From: Pseudochrobactrum kiredjianiae
GTDB lineage: Bacteria > Pseudomonadota > Alphaproteobacteria > Rhizobiales > Rhizobiaceae
NCBI RefSeq assembly: GCF_030362795.1
Contig: NZ_JAUCBM010000001.1
Coordinates: 62,001 to 126,000 of the forward strand
Length of the DNA stretch: 64,000 bases
Direction: 5' to 3'
Position 1 is the first letter of the stretch. Each line of letters starts with the position of its first letter. The notes beneath the pieces are model-generated. The model searched no databases, was not told where the DNA came from, and saw only the letters and a list, made by a program, of their open reading frames with translations. Below are positions 16,221 to 25,116 of the stretch, piece by piece. Both the position numbers and the translations under genes were made by a program.

Positions 16221-18791
16221 TCAGTAATCATCGTCCTGTGTCGGCACAAGAATCTCACGTTTACCCGCATGATTGGCAGGACCAACAATGCCTTCTTCTT
16301 CCATGCGCTCGATAATGGAAGCAGCACGGTTATAGCCGATACCAAGACGACGCTGGATATAGCTGGTCGATGCCTTCTTATCACGCAGCACCACAGCAAC
16401 CGCCTGATCATACGGATCATCAGAACTTTCCAGATTTGAAGTACCGGAAGGCGCAGAACCACCCTCGTCCTCATCATCTTCCATAACCGCATCCAGATAT
16501 TCCGGCACACCCTGGCTTTTGAGATGCTGAACCACCTGTTCAACTTCATCATCACCGACAAATGGCCCGTGAACACGTTGTATGCGACCGCCACCGGCCA
16601 TGAACAACATGTCACCCATACCCAACAATTGCTCTGCCCCCTGCTCGCCCAGCACCGTGCGGCTGTCGATTTTGGAAGTAACCTGAAACGAAATCCGTGT
16701 CGGGAAGTTGGCTTTAATCGTACCGGTAATCACGTCCACGCTTGGGCGCTGCGTCGCCATAATCACATGGATACCAGCGGCACGCGCCATCTGCGCCAGA
16801 CGCTGTACTGCACCTTCAATGTCTTTACCCGCCACCATCATCAGATCGGCCATTTCGTCGATAATTACGACGATATAAGGCATTGGTGCCAGATCCAGCT
16901 CTTCGGTTTCATACACCGCCTCACCGGTATTACGGTCAAAGCCCGTCTGAACTGTACGGGAAATCTGCTCGCCTTTTTTCTCGGCCAGCGAAACGCGACT
17001 GTTGAAGCCGTCAATATTGCGCACGCCGACTTTCGACATTTTACGATAGCGGTCTTCCATTTCGCGCACCGCCCATTTCAGGGCAACAACGGCTTTTTTC
17101 GGATCGGTCACAACAGGTGTCAACAAATGCGGAATACCGTCATAGACAGAGAGCTCCAGCATTTTCGGATCAATCATAATCAGGCGGCATTCCTGCGGGG
17201 TCATACGATAGACCAGCGACAGGATCATCGTATTAATCGCCACAGATTTACCGGAACCGGTGGTACCGGCCACCAGCACGTGAGGCATCTTTGCCAGATC
17301 AGCAATCACGGGCTCGCCATTAATGGTTTTACCCAGCGCCAATGCCAGCTTGGTCTTGGTCTGCATGAAATCGCGGCTTGCCAGCATTTCACGCAAGAAC
17401 ACCATTTCACGCTTCGGATTTGGCAGTTCAATACCAATCGCATTGCGTCCAGGCACCACAGCCACGCGCGCAGAAATTGCGCTCATGGAGCGGGCAATAT
17501 CATCAGCAAGACCAATCACACGGGAAGACTTGATCCCCGGAGCAGGTTCCAGCTCATACATAGTGACTACAGGGCCCGGTTTGACCTGAATAATCTCTCC
17601 GCGCACACCGAAATCTTCCAGCACACCTTCCAGCACGCGGGCATTCTGTTCCAGTGCTTCTTTCGACAGCGACGGATCCCGCGCCAACACTTTCGGCTCA
17701 CTCAGATAATTGAGATCCGGCAGCATAAAGCGGCCACCATTATTCACCGGATGGCTTGGCGCACGCGCTGTTGGTGCCTTGCGTGCAGTCTGCATACGTG
17801 GAGCTTGCGCAGCAGCAGGCTGTTGCTGCACCGGCGCATCATCATAATCATCATCGTCAAAATGCGTATCATTAGCAGCATGGTTGGCAGGCTCAAAGCC
17901 CGGTTCGAAGCGCTCACCGACATTCTTACGTGAAACAGCAACATCACCGAACGGATCATCTTCATAGTCGCGCCTGCGCGATGGAGAGATTTTGCGCTTC
18001 AGCCCAAACATACGGCGCACCGATGCTTTAGCACTGAGCATCCAATGTGATGCGGCACCGATTGTGGAGGCAGAAAGACGCGCAAAGAAACCAATACGTC
18101 CGTCGCCCTGCTCATAATCATCAAAATCGTCAGCATCGTCTTCATAAGGATCATCTTCAACCTGTCGCGCTTTGGCACGAACAGGTTTGGTCAGGCTGCG
18201 TTCACGGCCGATCAGCCCGCTGGCAAAAGCGCAGAGCCACAAAGCCGGAACAGACAGAATAACCGCAATACCAAGCGCAATCACGCCGGTCGGGAAAGCT
18301 CCCAGAAATACCCCCGGCACTTTCAGCATCATATCGCCGAATACACCGCCAAGGCCGATTTGCATCGGCCAGCTTTCCGGCGGCTGGATACAACTGGCAA
18401 TAGCCGCAAACAAAAGAGAGGCAAAAAACCATGCGGAAATACGGCGTGGCAAACGGTCAATACGACCGGTGGCTATCAGCAAAATGCCCCAAAAAACCAG
18501 TGGCAGCAGAACAACAACACTAGAAAGCCCATAAAACTGCATGGCCAGATCGGCGAAAACCGCACCCGGATAACCCGCAGCATTGGTCACTTCATTGGCA
18601 GTCGCATGGCTGAAACTCGGGTCAGCCACATTCCATGTTGCAAGTGCGGCAACAGCTCCCGCCACCAACGCCAACAGGAGCAAGCCTGAGAAAATATCGA
18701 TCTGGCGGCGCAACAAAGCGCTGAGCCTCAATCGTTCTCCCCGAACTTCCTGCTCATCTGGCCCGTAGGACGGTGAATAGCCTTGCCGCAT
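16221..18791 (-). CDS. ftsK: DNA translocase FtsK
   Basis: About 856 residues. Four to five N-terminal membrane spans (about 30-190) anchor it at the septum. A charged, Gln/Ala-rich linker (about 195-340) follows, then the motor: alpha/beta RecA-like domain with Walker [15 protein letters not shown] (near residue 515) and Walker [15 protein letters not shown]. The C-terminal gamma domain (last 65 residues, [25 protein letters not shown]) reads KOPS sites and activates XerCD, both of which are in this window. Start ambiguous: ATG 18791 ([10 protein letters not shown]) is used; a GTG at 18815 is possible. A CtrA-type box lies about 100 bases upstream. Confidence 0.96.
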   Translation of the reverse strand: MRQGYSPSYGPDEQEVRGERLRLSALLRRQIDIFSGLLLLALVAGAVAALATWNVADPSFSHATANEVTNAAGYPGAVFADLAMQFYGLSSVVVLLPLVFWGILLIATGRIDRLPRRISAWFFASLLFAAIASCIQPPESWPMQIGLGGVFGDMMLKVPGVFLGAFPTGVIALGIAVILSVPALWLCAFASGLIGRERSLTKPVRAKARQVEDDPYEDDADDFDDYEQGDGRIGFFARLSASTIGAASHWMLSAKASVRRMFGLKRKISPSRRRDYEDDPFGDVAVSRKNVGERFEPGFEPANHAANDTHFDDDDYDDAPVQQQPAAAQAPRMQTARKAPTARAPSHPVNNGGRFMLPDLNYLSEPKVLARDPSLSKEALEQNARVLEGVLEDFGVRGEIIQVKPGPVVTMYELEPAPGIKSSRVIGLADDIARSMSAISARVAVVPGRNAIGIELPNPKREMVFLREMLASRDFMQTKTKLALALGKTINGEPVIADLAKMPHVLVAGTTGSGKSVAINTMILSLVYRMTPQECRLIMIDPKMLELSVYDGIPHLLTPVVTDPKKAVVALKWAVREMEDRYRKMSKVGVRNIDGFNSRVSLAEKKGEQISRTVQTGFDRNTGEAVYETEELDLAPMPYIVVIIDEMADLMMVAGKDIEGAVQRLAQMARAAGIHVIMATQRPSVDVITGTIKANFPTRISFQVTSKIDSRTVLGEQGAEQLLGMGDMLFMAGGGRIQRVHGPFVGDDEVEQVVQHLKSQGVPEYLDAVMEDDEDEGGSAPSGTSNLESSDDPYDQAVAVVLRDKKASTSYIQRRLGIGYNRAASIIERMEEEGIVGPANHAGKREILVPTQDDDY

Positions 18792-18889
18792 TAAACCTGC
18801 CTCAAATGTCTTCACCTCTTTTCCAAGCGAAAAACACGCTGAAAACAGGTAAATTTTATGAATCGCATCCGATCATACAATATTGGCAG

Positions 18890-18908
18890 TTAAGGCAACA
18901 TTAACCAT
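18890..18908. promoter_or_regulatory. CtrA-type box upstream of ftsK
   Basis: TTAA-GGCAACA-TTAACCAT: the exact TTAA-N7-TTAAC spacing of full CtrA sites together with the TTAACCAT half-site. It is about 100 bases upstream of ftsK. CtrA control of division genes is well known in alphaproteobacteria; binding here is inferred. Confidence 0.5.
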
Positions 18909-18934
18909 GGGCGCATCGCTATTCATGCCTCAGC

Positions 18935-18976
18935 TAGAGCGCCGCGTGCCATACTTGGTACACAAAGATCGCTCTA
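18935..18976. repeat. Palindromic element A4 (short form)
   Basis: TAGAGCG...CGTGCC-ATACT-TGGTACAC...CGCTCTA, a 42-bp hairpin unit nearly identical to the first part of the composite element at 41348-41508. It sits between ftsK and the phosphoglycerol-transferase-like gene. Confidence 0.75.
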
Positions 18977-18982
18977 ACACTT

Positions 18983-20554
18983 TTAAGACCCCTCATTGCT
19001 TGATAACCAAATTTTCTTTGTTAGAGCCCTGTCGTATTTAATCATACTGTTCAACTGCCCTGTACCAAATTGCTCAACCAATGTCGGCTGATCGGATAGC
19101 AGAGACACGCCTAATCCCGCACGTCTTTCCGGCAGATTAAACCCAAGCAATTCCAGTATTGTAGGGTAAGTATCAAAAGTTGCAGCCTGTTTATTTCTCA
19201 CAGAAACATCAACACCAGAACCGATAAATGCAAGAAAATTCAAACGATTATGCTTCTTAAGCTGTGATGTGACCTCTGTTTGCATTACCAGATGATCACT
19301 CATGACCACGACCAGGGTATTATCTAACAAATTCGCTTTTTCGAGATCACTGATAAACTGCTTAATATGATGTCCCATACATTGCACAGAGAATAAAATG
19401 CTTTTATCACTGGCCGGAGCCAGATCAGATTTACAGCTTTGCGACGGATAACCTTTTGAACTATGACCACCAATCGTCAAAACTGTAAGCAAAAACGGCT
19501 TTTCATTTTCACGTAATTCATGCGCTTTTTCCAATGCCGCACCAAACAATGTGTCATCATACAAGCCCCATGAGTTTAAATAATCGCCCGCTTTTTCCCT
19601 ATAAATCGGATAAGTAACTGATTTTTTATAGTTATGTTGCGACATAAATTTATCTGTGCCGGCAAAAGCCAGATCACCACCATAAACAAATTCATTATTA
19701 TAGCCGTTTGCCGCCAGAACATCGCTTAGGCATGTCACTCCAGGCAGAAAATCTTTACGTTGCGCAAAATTATTTTCACTTAACAAGCCAATAGGCTGCA
19801 GGGAAGTACCGCATTGACTGGCGATTAATCCAGCAACAGTCCAGCCTGTATTCGTCACCTGCTCAACACCAACAATTTCCATTCCCTGACTGGCAACATC
19901 AATCATAGGTGCATAAACGGTCTTACCATTTTCCAAATATTGATAAGTTCTCTCTCCGCTTTCGGCATAGATCAGAATAACATTCTTAGGAGGAGCAGAT
20001 AATGCAATATTCCGATCCACATCCTGAAACAGCGCAGGCATAACGGAGTGATATTGGGAATAATATAGCGACCCAATTAAATGGGTAGCAAAAGGCGTTA
20101 CCAGAAAAATTGGAAGCGCCAACAAACGATCCGCGATCTCTATAACTCTGAACCTGTTGATCAGGTATACCAAAGAAACGCTCATCAATACAAAAAGCAG
20201 AAAATATCGCGAAGCCTCACGGAAAAGAGCTGCTTCTGTAGCTGCACCTTCGAGACCTGCCTCGAAGTGAAACATTAAAGCCCCAACATCTACATCACCG
20301 AATAATTTTTGATACCAAAAGCAAAAATAAACAACAAACAAAGGAAGTATAGAAAAAGCAAATTTATGCTTTTTCGTTACTGCGTTTTTTCCAAGAAAAA
20401 TCAAAATACATATTAAAAAAACGGCACAAATTATACCAATATTGACCCATGCATAGCGAGGTAACTCGGTTATTTTTCTGGCTATGTCTCCCACCAAAAA
20501 TGAAATTATCACGGCAAATATTATATCAACTATATTTATTTTGTTTTTCTTCAT
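18983..20554 (-). CDS. LTA synthase / MdoB-like phosphoglycerol (or phosphoethanolamine) transferase
   Basis: A 523-residue inner-membrane protein. About five membrane spans lie in the first 185 residues, then a periplasmic alkaline-phosphatase-superfamily domain. Metal and nucleophile residues are recognisable: ILIYAESGERTYQ (Glu near 196), NTGWTVAGLIASQCGTS (nucleophile Thr near 242-244), IGGHSSKGYPS and VVVMSDHLVM (Asp-His near 420). Relatives include MdoB and rhizobial CgmB, which add phosphoglycerol to periplasmic glucans, and EptA-like lipid A enzymes; the donor and acceptor cannot be decided. The gene and its upstream region are clearly richer in A+T than all neighbours, and it stands alone, so horizontal transfer is likely. 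Confidence 0.8.
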   Translation of the reverse strand: MKKNKINIVDIIFAVIISFLVGDIARKITELPRYAWVNIGIICAVFLICILIFLGKNAVTKKHKFAFSILPLFVVYFCFWYQKLFGDVDVGALMFHFEAGLEGAATEAALFREASRYFLLFVLMSVSLVYLINRFRVIEIADRLLALPIFLVTPFATHLIGSLYYSQYHSVMPALFQDVDRNIALSAPPKNVILIYAESGERTYQYLENGKTVYAPMIDVASQGMEIVGVEQVTNTGWTVAGLIASQCGTSLQPIGLLSENNFAQRKDFLPGVTCLSDVLAANGYNNEFVYGGDLAFAGTDKFMSQHNYKKSVTYPIYREKAGDYLNSWGLYDDTLFGAALEKAHELRENEKPFLLTVLTIGGHSSKGYPSQSCKSDLAPASDKSILFSVQCMGHHIKQFISDLEKANLLDNTLVVVMSDHLVMQTEVTSQLKKHNRLNFLAFIGSGVDVSVRNKQAATFDTYPTILELLGFNLPERRAGLGVSLLSDQPTLVEQFGTGQLNSMIKYDRALTKKIWLSSNEGS

Positions 20555-20564
20555 AATATTACCG

Positions 20565-20600
20565 TTAAATTTAAATTTTTTGTTTATTTAAATTTAAATT
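20565..20600. repeat. Direct repeat of an AT 13-mer upstream of the transferase gene
   Basis: TTAAATTTAAATT occurs at 20565-20577 and again at 20588-20600, 23 bases apart, inside an AT-rich tract just upstream of the transferase ATG. It could be a site for an AT-hook or MucR/Ros-like silencer; this is a guess from composition. Confidence 0.5.
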
Positions 20601-20701
20601 CAGTATTGTCAACAAAGTATCTCAAACAATAAACAATAAACAAGTAAAATGAGTTTAAAATTAATAAAGTCTAATTTATAAATTATCTTACTAAAAATAA
20701 A

Positions 20702-20725
20702 AAAACACGCCCGCAGGCGTGTTTT
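20702..20725 (-). terminator. Intrinsic terminator of tesB
   Basis: AACACGCC-TGCG-GGCGTGTT followed by TTTTTTATTTTT on the minus strand, 28 bases after the tesB stop. A-rich on the other side, so it may work in both directions. Confidence 0.85.
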
Positions 20726-20752
20726 GTAATTTCATAGCTAAAAGCTTCAGGC

Positions 20753-21616
20753 TTAATCACGTATGCGGATCAGACCTTCCTGAGCTGTTGAAGCAATCAG
20801 CACACCATCTCGGGTGAAAATAGAACCGCGATTGAAGCCACGGGCACCGGTCGCCATCGGGCTGTCCTGACTATAAAGCAGCCAGTCATTCAGCTTGTTC
20901 GGGTGATGGAACCACATGGAATGATCCAGACTGGCAACCTGTATGCCCGGATCAAATACAACGCGACCATGCGCGTGCAGCGATGTATCCAGTAAAGTCA
21001 TATCTGAAAGATAAGCCAGAATGGCGGATTGTAAGGCGCGGTCATTTGGCACTTCGCCACAGGCACGCACCCAGACATTCTGTTCCGGCGGGAGCGGGTC
21101 TCTGGTCAGATAGTGACTGAGCGAAACCGGCTTCATATCAATCGGCTGCTCGCGCTCCAGATATTTACGCACCACTTTCGGCGCCATTTCGAGATATTGC
21201 TCTTTCATATCCCTGATGCTGAGCAGCTTTTCCGGCATTGGTACATGCAGTGGCATCGGAATCTGATGTTCCAGCCCCGGCTCATCAATTTGGAAAGATG
21301 CAGAAAGCGTGAAAATTGCCTTGCCATGCTGCACAGCCACAACCTGACGGGTCGAGAAACTGGAACCATCACGCAGCCGTTCAACGCGATAAATAATCGG
21401 GATCGAAGGGTCGCCCGGCCGCATGAAATAACCATGCAGCGAATGGACAAAGCGCCCCTCCTCAACAGTACGTTGCGCCGCTACCAGCGCCTGACCGATC
21501 ACCTGTCCGCCAAACACCCGCTGCCAGCCCACCTGCGGGCTGCGACCACGAAACAGATTATGCTCCAGCGGTTCCAGATCAAGGATCGACAATAATTCTT
21601 TCATCGCGTCAGACAT
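20753..21616 (-). CDS. tesB: Acyl-CoA thioesterase II
   Basis: A 287-residue double-hotdog thioesterase that hydrolyses medium and long acyl-CoAs. Typical TesB blocks: EHNLFRGRSPQVGWQRVFGG near the N-terminus, GYFMRPGDPSIPI, FSTRQVVAVQHGKAIF and the C-terminal YLSDMTLLDTSLHAHG with DHSMWFHHP and GSIFTRDGVLIASTAQEGLI. The ATG at 21616 gives the family's usual length; an ORF start 20 codons earlier has no matching N-terminus. Monocistronic, with its own terminator. Confidence 0.95.
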   Translation of the reverse strand: MSDAMKELLSILDLEPLEHNLFRGRSPQVGWQRVFGGQVIGQALVAAQRTVEEGRFVHSLHGYFMRPGDPSIPIIYRVERLRDGSSFSTRQVVAVQHGKAIFTLSASFQIDEPGLEHQIPMPLHVPMPEKLLSIRDMKEQYLEMAPKVVRKYLEREQPIDMKPVSLSHYLTRDPLPPEQNVWVRACGEVPNDRALQSAILAYLSDMTLLDTSLHAHGRVVFDPGIQVASLDHSMWFHHPNKLNDWLLYSQDSPMATGARGFNRGSIFTRDGVLIASTAQEGLIRIRD

Positions 21617-21818
21617 AGAAAACTCATTTTCTGCAACAGATACACTATGGCTACAACCGGTTGACCGAAGGTGCAAGGGAATGCGGATAAAAACTGCGGC
21701 ATTTCCGCTTGAGACAAACCAGCTTAAAGCCTATCTACATCTATATGATATAAAGCACGAACACGTTTAAAAGGAACTGACAGTCCTGCAAACCTGTTGT
21801 GCAGAGAAGGAAACCCTC

Positions 21819-23090
21819 ATGGCCAAAACGTCCCGCAAATCATCGCCGGTTACTGCTGAAACACCTTCAGCGCCGGTCAAAACAGATGTTCTGATTGCCG
21901 GTGCGGGCTATGTGGGGATGACCACTGCGGTTGCTATTAAAACCGGCGCACCGCAGCTTGACGTTACCATCATTGATGCGGCTCCTGCCGGTCAGTGGAA
22001 AAAAGATCCGCGCGCTTCCGCCATTGCTGCTGCCGCAACCCGTATGCTCGGACAGCTTGGCTGCTGGCAGGCCATTAAAGCAGATGCGCAGCCGATCAAC
22101 GATATGGTGATTACGGATTCGCGTGTTTCCGATCCGGTACGCCCTGTTTTTCTGACTTTTGCCGGTGAAGTTAATCCGGGTGAACCTTTCGCTCATATGG
22201 TTGAAAACAAGGTTCTGAATGCTTCGCTCCATGCCAAGGCTGCGGAGCTTGGCATACACGTTATTGAAGGCTGCGGCGTTGACGGTTTCACCACCGCGTC
22301 CAATGCTGTGACTGTAACCTTAGCAGATGGCCGTCTTCTTGAGACGCGCCTGTTGGTTGGAGCTGACGGCGTACGCTCCCGTATGCGCGATCAGGCCGGT
22401 ATCAAAACAGTACATTGGAGCTATGGTCAGTCCGGGATTGTTTGTAATGTTTCTCATGAGCGCCCGCATGAAGGCCGCGCGATTGAGCATTTTCTGCCAG
22501 CCGGCCCCTTTGCGATTTTGCCACTGAAAGGCAATCGTTCATCCCTCGTCTGGGCAGAGCGCACTGAAGATGCGAACCGTCTGGTTGCACAGGATGATTT
22601 TGTCTTTGAAGCAGAACTGGAACAGCGCTTCGGTCATCACTTGGGTGAAATCCGTATTGAAGGTAACAAACGTGCCTTTCCGCTCGGTCTGACACTGGCA
22701 CGTGAATTTGTAAAACCGCGTTTTGCACTGGTCGGTGATGCCGCACATGGTATTCACCCGATTGCCGGACAAGGCCTTAATCTCGGCTTCCGCGATGCGG
22801 CAACGCTTGCACAGGTGATTGTCGATACCGAGCGTCTTGGCCTTGATATCGGCTCCTTTGCCGCATTGGAACAGTACCAGACATGGCGCCGTTTCGACAC
22901 CGTACAGATGGGTGTCAGCACCGATGTTCTGACCCGCCTGTTCTCCAATGATAGTCTGGCGCTTCGCACCGTGCGCGATATCGGTCTCGGTCTGGTTGAT
23001 CGTCTGCCGGTGATGAAGAACTATTTCATCAAACAGGCTGCCGGTTTTGGCAAGGAAAACCCGCGCCTGTTACAGGGTGAAGCCATCTGA
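21819..23090 (+). CDS. UbiH/UbiF/Coq6-family FAD-dependent hydroxylase
   Basis: A 423-residue flavoprotein monooxygenase. The N-terminal dinucleotide fold is VLIAGAGYVGMTTAV. The GD motif is LVGADGVRSRMRDQAGI, and the ribityl-binding block is VGDAAHGIHPIAGQGLNLGFRDA, as in UbiH, UbiF and VisC. It probably hydroxylates the ubiquinone ring precursor; alphaproteobacteria use UbiL or UbiM forms with broader regioselectivity, so the exact carbon is not assigned. The first 20 residues are a polar extension. It has its own AAGGAAA ribosome site and diverges from tesB. Confidence 0.9.
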   Translation: MAKTSRKSSPVTAETPSAPVKTDVLIAGAGYVGMTTAVAIKTGAPQLDVTIIDAAPAGQWKKDPRASAIAAAATRMLGQLGCWQAIKADAQPINDMVITDSRVSDPVRPVFLTFAGEVNPGEPFAHMVENKVLNASLHAKAAELGIHVIEGCGVDGFTTASNAVTVTLADGRLLETRLLVGADGVRSRMRDQAGIKTVHWSYGQSGIVCNVSHERPHEGRAIEHFLPAGPFAILPLKGNRSSLVWAERTEDANRLVAQDDFVFEAELEQRFGHHLGEIRIEGNKRAFPLGLTLAREFVKPRFALVGDAAHGIHPIAGQGLNLGFRDAATLAQVIVDTERLGLDIGSFAALEQYQTWRRFDTVQMGVSTDVLTRLFSNDSLALRTVRDIGLGLVDRLPVMKNYFIKQAAGFGKENPRLLQGEAI

Positions 23091-23190
23091 AAATTGGCAT
23101 AGCAGACATAAATTCGGTTCATTCTCTGGATAAGCCATAAAAGGGGACTATCTCTTTTATGGACGTTAAACTCTCACCGAGGATAAGATA

Positions 23191-23628
23191 ATGAACCGAA
23201 CTGCCACAGCAATCTGGAACGGCGATCTGAAGACCGGTACAGGTAAATTATCTACGCAAAGCACTGCGCTCAATGATCTGGGCTACAGCTTTAAATCACG
23301 TACAGAAGATATTCACGGAAAAGCCGGCACCAACCCCGAAGAACTCATTGGTGCTGCACATGCCGGTTGCTTTGCCATGATGCTGTCATCGCTGCTGTCA
23401 ACCAATGGCACACCACCAACAGAATTGCAGGCGACTGCAACCATCAGCACAGTGCCAAATGAAGGTGGTGGTTTTTCCATTGCCAAAAGCGATCTGACAT
23501 TGCGTGCCCGCGTTGCCAATATTTCAGAGAGTGACTTCCAAAAACTGGCCAAACAGGCCAAGGAAAACTGTCCTGTATCCCGCGCCTTGAACGCACTGGA
23601 GATCAGCCTGACTGCCACACTGCTTTAA
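23191..23628 (+). CDS. osmC: OsmC-family peroxiredoxin
   Basis: A 145-residue thiol peroxidase that reduces organic hydroperoxides. The N-terminus TATAIWNGDLKTGTGKLST, GTNPEELIGAAHAGCFAMMLS with the peroxidatic cysteine near residue 60, and AKENCPVSRAL with the resolving cysteine near 125 match OsmC rather than Ohr. Own ribosome site, and a hairpin terminator 16 bases downstream. Confidence 0.95.
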   Translation: MNRTATAIWNGDLKTGTGKLSTQSTALNDLGYSFKSRTEDIHGKAGTNPEELIGAAHAGCFAMMLSSLLSTNGTPPTELQATATISTVPNEGGGFSIAKSDLTLRARVANISESDFQKLAKQAKENCPVSRALNALEISLTATLL

Positions 23629-23643
23629 ATACGATCAAAGATA

Positions 23644-23675
23644 AAAGCCGCAGGTTTAACCCGCGGCTTTGCTTT
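23644..23675 (+). terminator. Terminator of osmC
   Basis: AAAGCCGC...GCGGCTTT with inner GGTT/AACC pairs, then TGCTTT. It is directly followed by palindromic element A2. Confidence 0.75.
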
Positions 23676-23778
23676 AGAGCGCATCCCGAAAAGTGGAAAA
23701 TGGTTTTCGGAAAAGATGCGCGTTAAAACAAATGATTAGAGCGCCGATCTGATCCAATCAGATCGAAACGCGCTCTAA
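23674..23778. repeat. RIME/Bru-RS-type palindromic element A2
   Basis: A 105-bp copy of the same element as 12565-12673 but in the opposite orientation: TTAGAGCGCATCCCGAAAAG, GATGCGCGTTAAAACAAATG, then a hairpin TTAGAGCG.../...CGCTCTAA. The right end contains the TAG stop of the convergent VOC gene. Confidence 0.85.
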
Positions 23779-24146
23779 GCAGGCATATGGCACACAACCT
23801 CAATCATATGTCCGTCCGGGTCTTTGACCAAAGCGCTGAAATAATCCGCATGATAATTCGGGCGTAAAACCGGTGCGCTATGGTCAATACCACCTGCACT
23901 GAGTGCCGCCTGATAAAATCGTTCAACTTCACCGCGCGTCCCAGCCATAAACGCCAGATGCATATGACCTTTATAGGCAGAGCCTTTTTGTGAGCCTATC
24001 CAAAATTCCGGCTTACCGTGCCGACCATAGCCCTGCCAGTTACCAAATTCTGTGACCGCATCAATACCCAGCGGCGCCAAAGCAGCGGAATAAAACGCCC
24101 GCGCTTTATCTTTATTGGTGACCATAAATCCGATCTGATCAAGCAT
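23775..24146 (-). CDS. VOC (glyoxalase/bleomycin-resistance) family protein
   Basis: A 123-residue single vicinal-oxygen-chelate domain protein: MLDQIGFMVTNKDKARAFY, HMHLAFMA and KDPDGHMIEVVCH, giving the metal residues His, His and Glu. The ATG at 24146 is chosen because GGCGGAGG lies eight bases upstream; a TTG five codons earlier would put that site inside the gene. Substrate unknown; related small proteins are annotated as glyoxalase-like. The stop codon is supplied by the repeat element A2. Confidence 0.85.
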   Translation of the reverse strand: MLDQIGFMVTNKDKARAFYSAALAPLGIDAVTEFGNWQGYGRHGKPEFWIGSQKGSAYKGHMHLAFMAGTRGEVERFYQAALSAGGIDHSAPVLRPNYHADYFSALVKDPDGHMIEVVCHMPA

Positions 24147-24273
24147 AACGGCCTCCGCCAAAGATTACACAGCTTATGCAAACACCAAATGCTGTAAGCG
24201 CGCAAGAGTTGCAGAATGAACTGTAAAATTTAAGCGCGCTTAATCAGGCAGATTTATGAAAGATCATAAAAAA

Positions 24274-24294
24274 GGCACCGCGAACGGTGCCTTT
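24274..24294 (-). terminator. Intrinsic terminator of the sdh operon
   Basis: GGCACCG-TTCG-CGGTGCC with a UUCG-type tetraloop, followed by TTTTTTATG on the minus strand, 26 bases after the sdhB stop. Confidence 0.9.
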
Positions 24295-24319
24295 TCGATT
24301 TGTATATTGCTCGTCTCGA

Positions 24320-25099
24320 TTACACGCGGCGCTCGACCATCATTTTCTTGATTTCGGCAATCGCCTTCGCAGGATTCAGGCCTTTAGGGCAGGTCTGCGC
24401 GCAGTTCATGATCGTATGGCAGCGATAAAGACGGAACGGATCTTCGAGATTGTCGAGACGTTCGCCTTTCGCTTCATCGCGGCTATCAATCAACCAGCGA
24501 TAAGCCTGCAGCAGCACGGCTGGGCCGAGATAACGGTCGCCGTTCCACCAATAGCTTGGGCACGAGGTCGAGCAGCAGGCGCAGAGAATGCACTCATAAA
24601 GGCCGTCCAGTTTGGCGCGATCTTCATGGCTCTGCAGCCACTCTTTCTGCGGTTCAGGAGAAACCGTTTTCAGCCATGGCTCAATCGAGCGATGCTGCGC
24701 GTAGAAGTGGCTCAAATCAGGAACCAGATCCTTCACAACCGGCATATGCGGCAATGGATAGATCTTAACTGTGCCTTTGATGTCTTCCATGCCTTTGGTG
24801 CATGCAAGCGTATTCGAGCCATCAATATTCATTGCGCAGGAGCCGCAAATACCTTCACGGCAGGAGCGACGCAGCGTCAGGGTCGGGTCAATGTTGTTCT
24901 TGATGTACAGCAGTGCATCGAGAACCATCGGGCCGCAATCATCAAGATCGACATAAAATGTGTCGAGACGCGGGTTTTCACCATCATCCGGCGACCAGCG
25001 GTAAATCTTGAATTCACGCAGATTTGTTGCACCCGCAGGCTTGTCCCAGACTTTGCCGGGACGGATCTGCGAATTCTTGGGAAGTGCCAGTTCTACCAT
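24320..25099 (-). CDS. sdhB: Succinate dehydrogenase iron-sulfur subunit
   Basis: A 259-residue subunit carrying the three Fe-S clusters that pass electrons from FAD to quinone. Cluster ligands are visible: 2Fe-2[11 protein letters not shown] with a later Cys in NTLAC, then [15 protein letters not shown] and [17 protein letters not shown] for the 4Fe-4S and 3Fe-4S centres. Last gene of sdhC-sdhD-sdhA-sdhB, 17 bases after sdhA, with a strong terminator after it. Confidence 0.98.
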   Translation of the reverse strand: MVELALPKNSQIRPGKVWDKPAGATNLREFKIYRWSPDDGENPRLDTFYVDLDDCGPMVLDALLYIKNNIDPTLTLRRSCREGICGSCAMNIDGSNTLACTKGMEDIKGTVKIYPLPHMPVVKDLVPDLSHFYAQHRSIEPWLKTVSPEPQKEWLQSHEDRAKLDGLYECILCACCSTSCPSYWWNGDRYLGPAVLLQAYRWLIDSRDEAKGERLDNLEDPFRLYRCHTIMNCAQTCPKGLNPAKAIAEIKKMMVERRV

Positions 25100-25116
25100 T
25101 GCTCTTTCCCTTGTCC

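Noticed and set aside
16524-17933. Long 469-codon plus-strand open frame across ftsK
   Set aside because: Lies wholly antisense to the well-supported ftsK motor region; His/Arg/Asn-rich composition typical of a shadow frame, no ribosome site.
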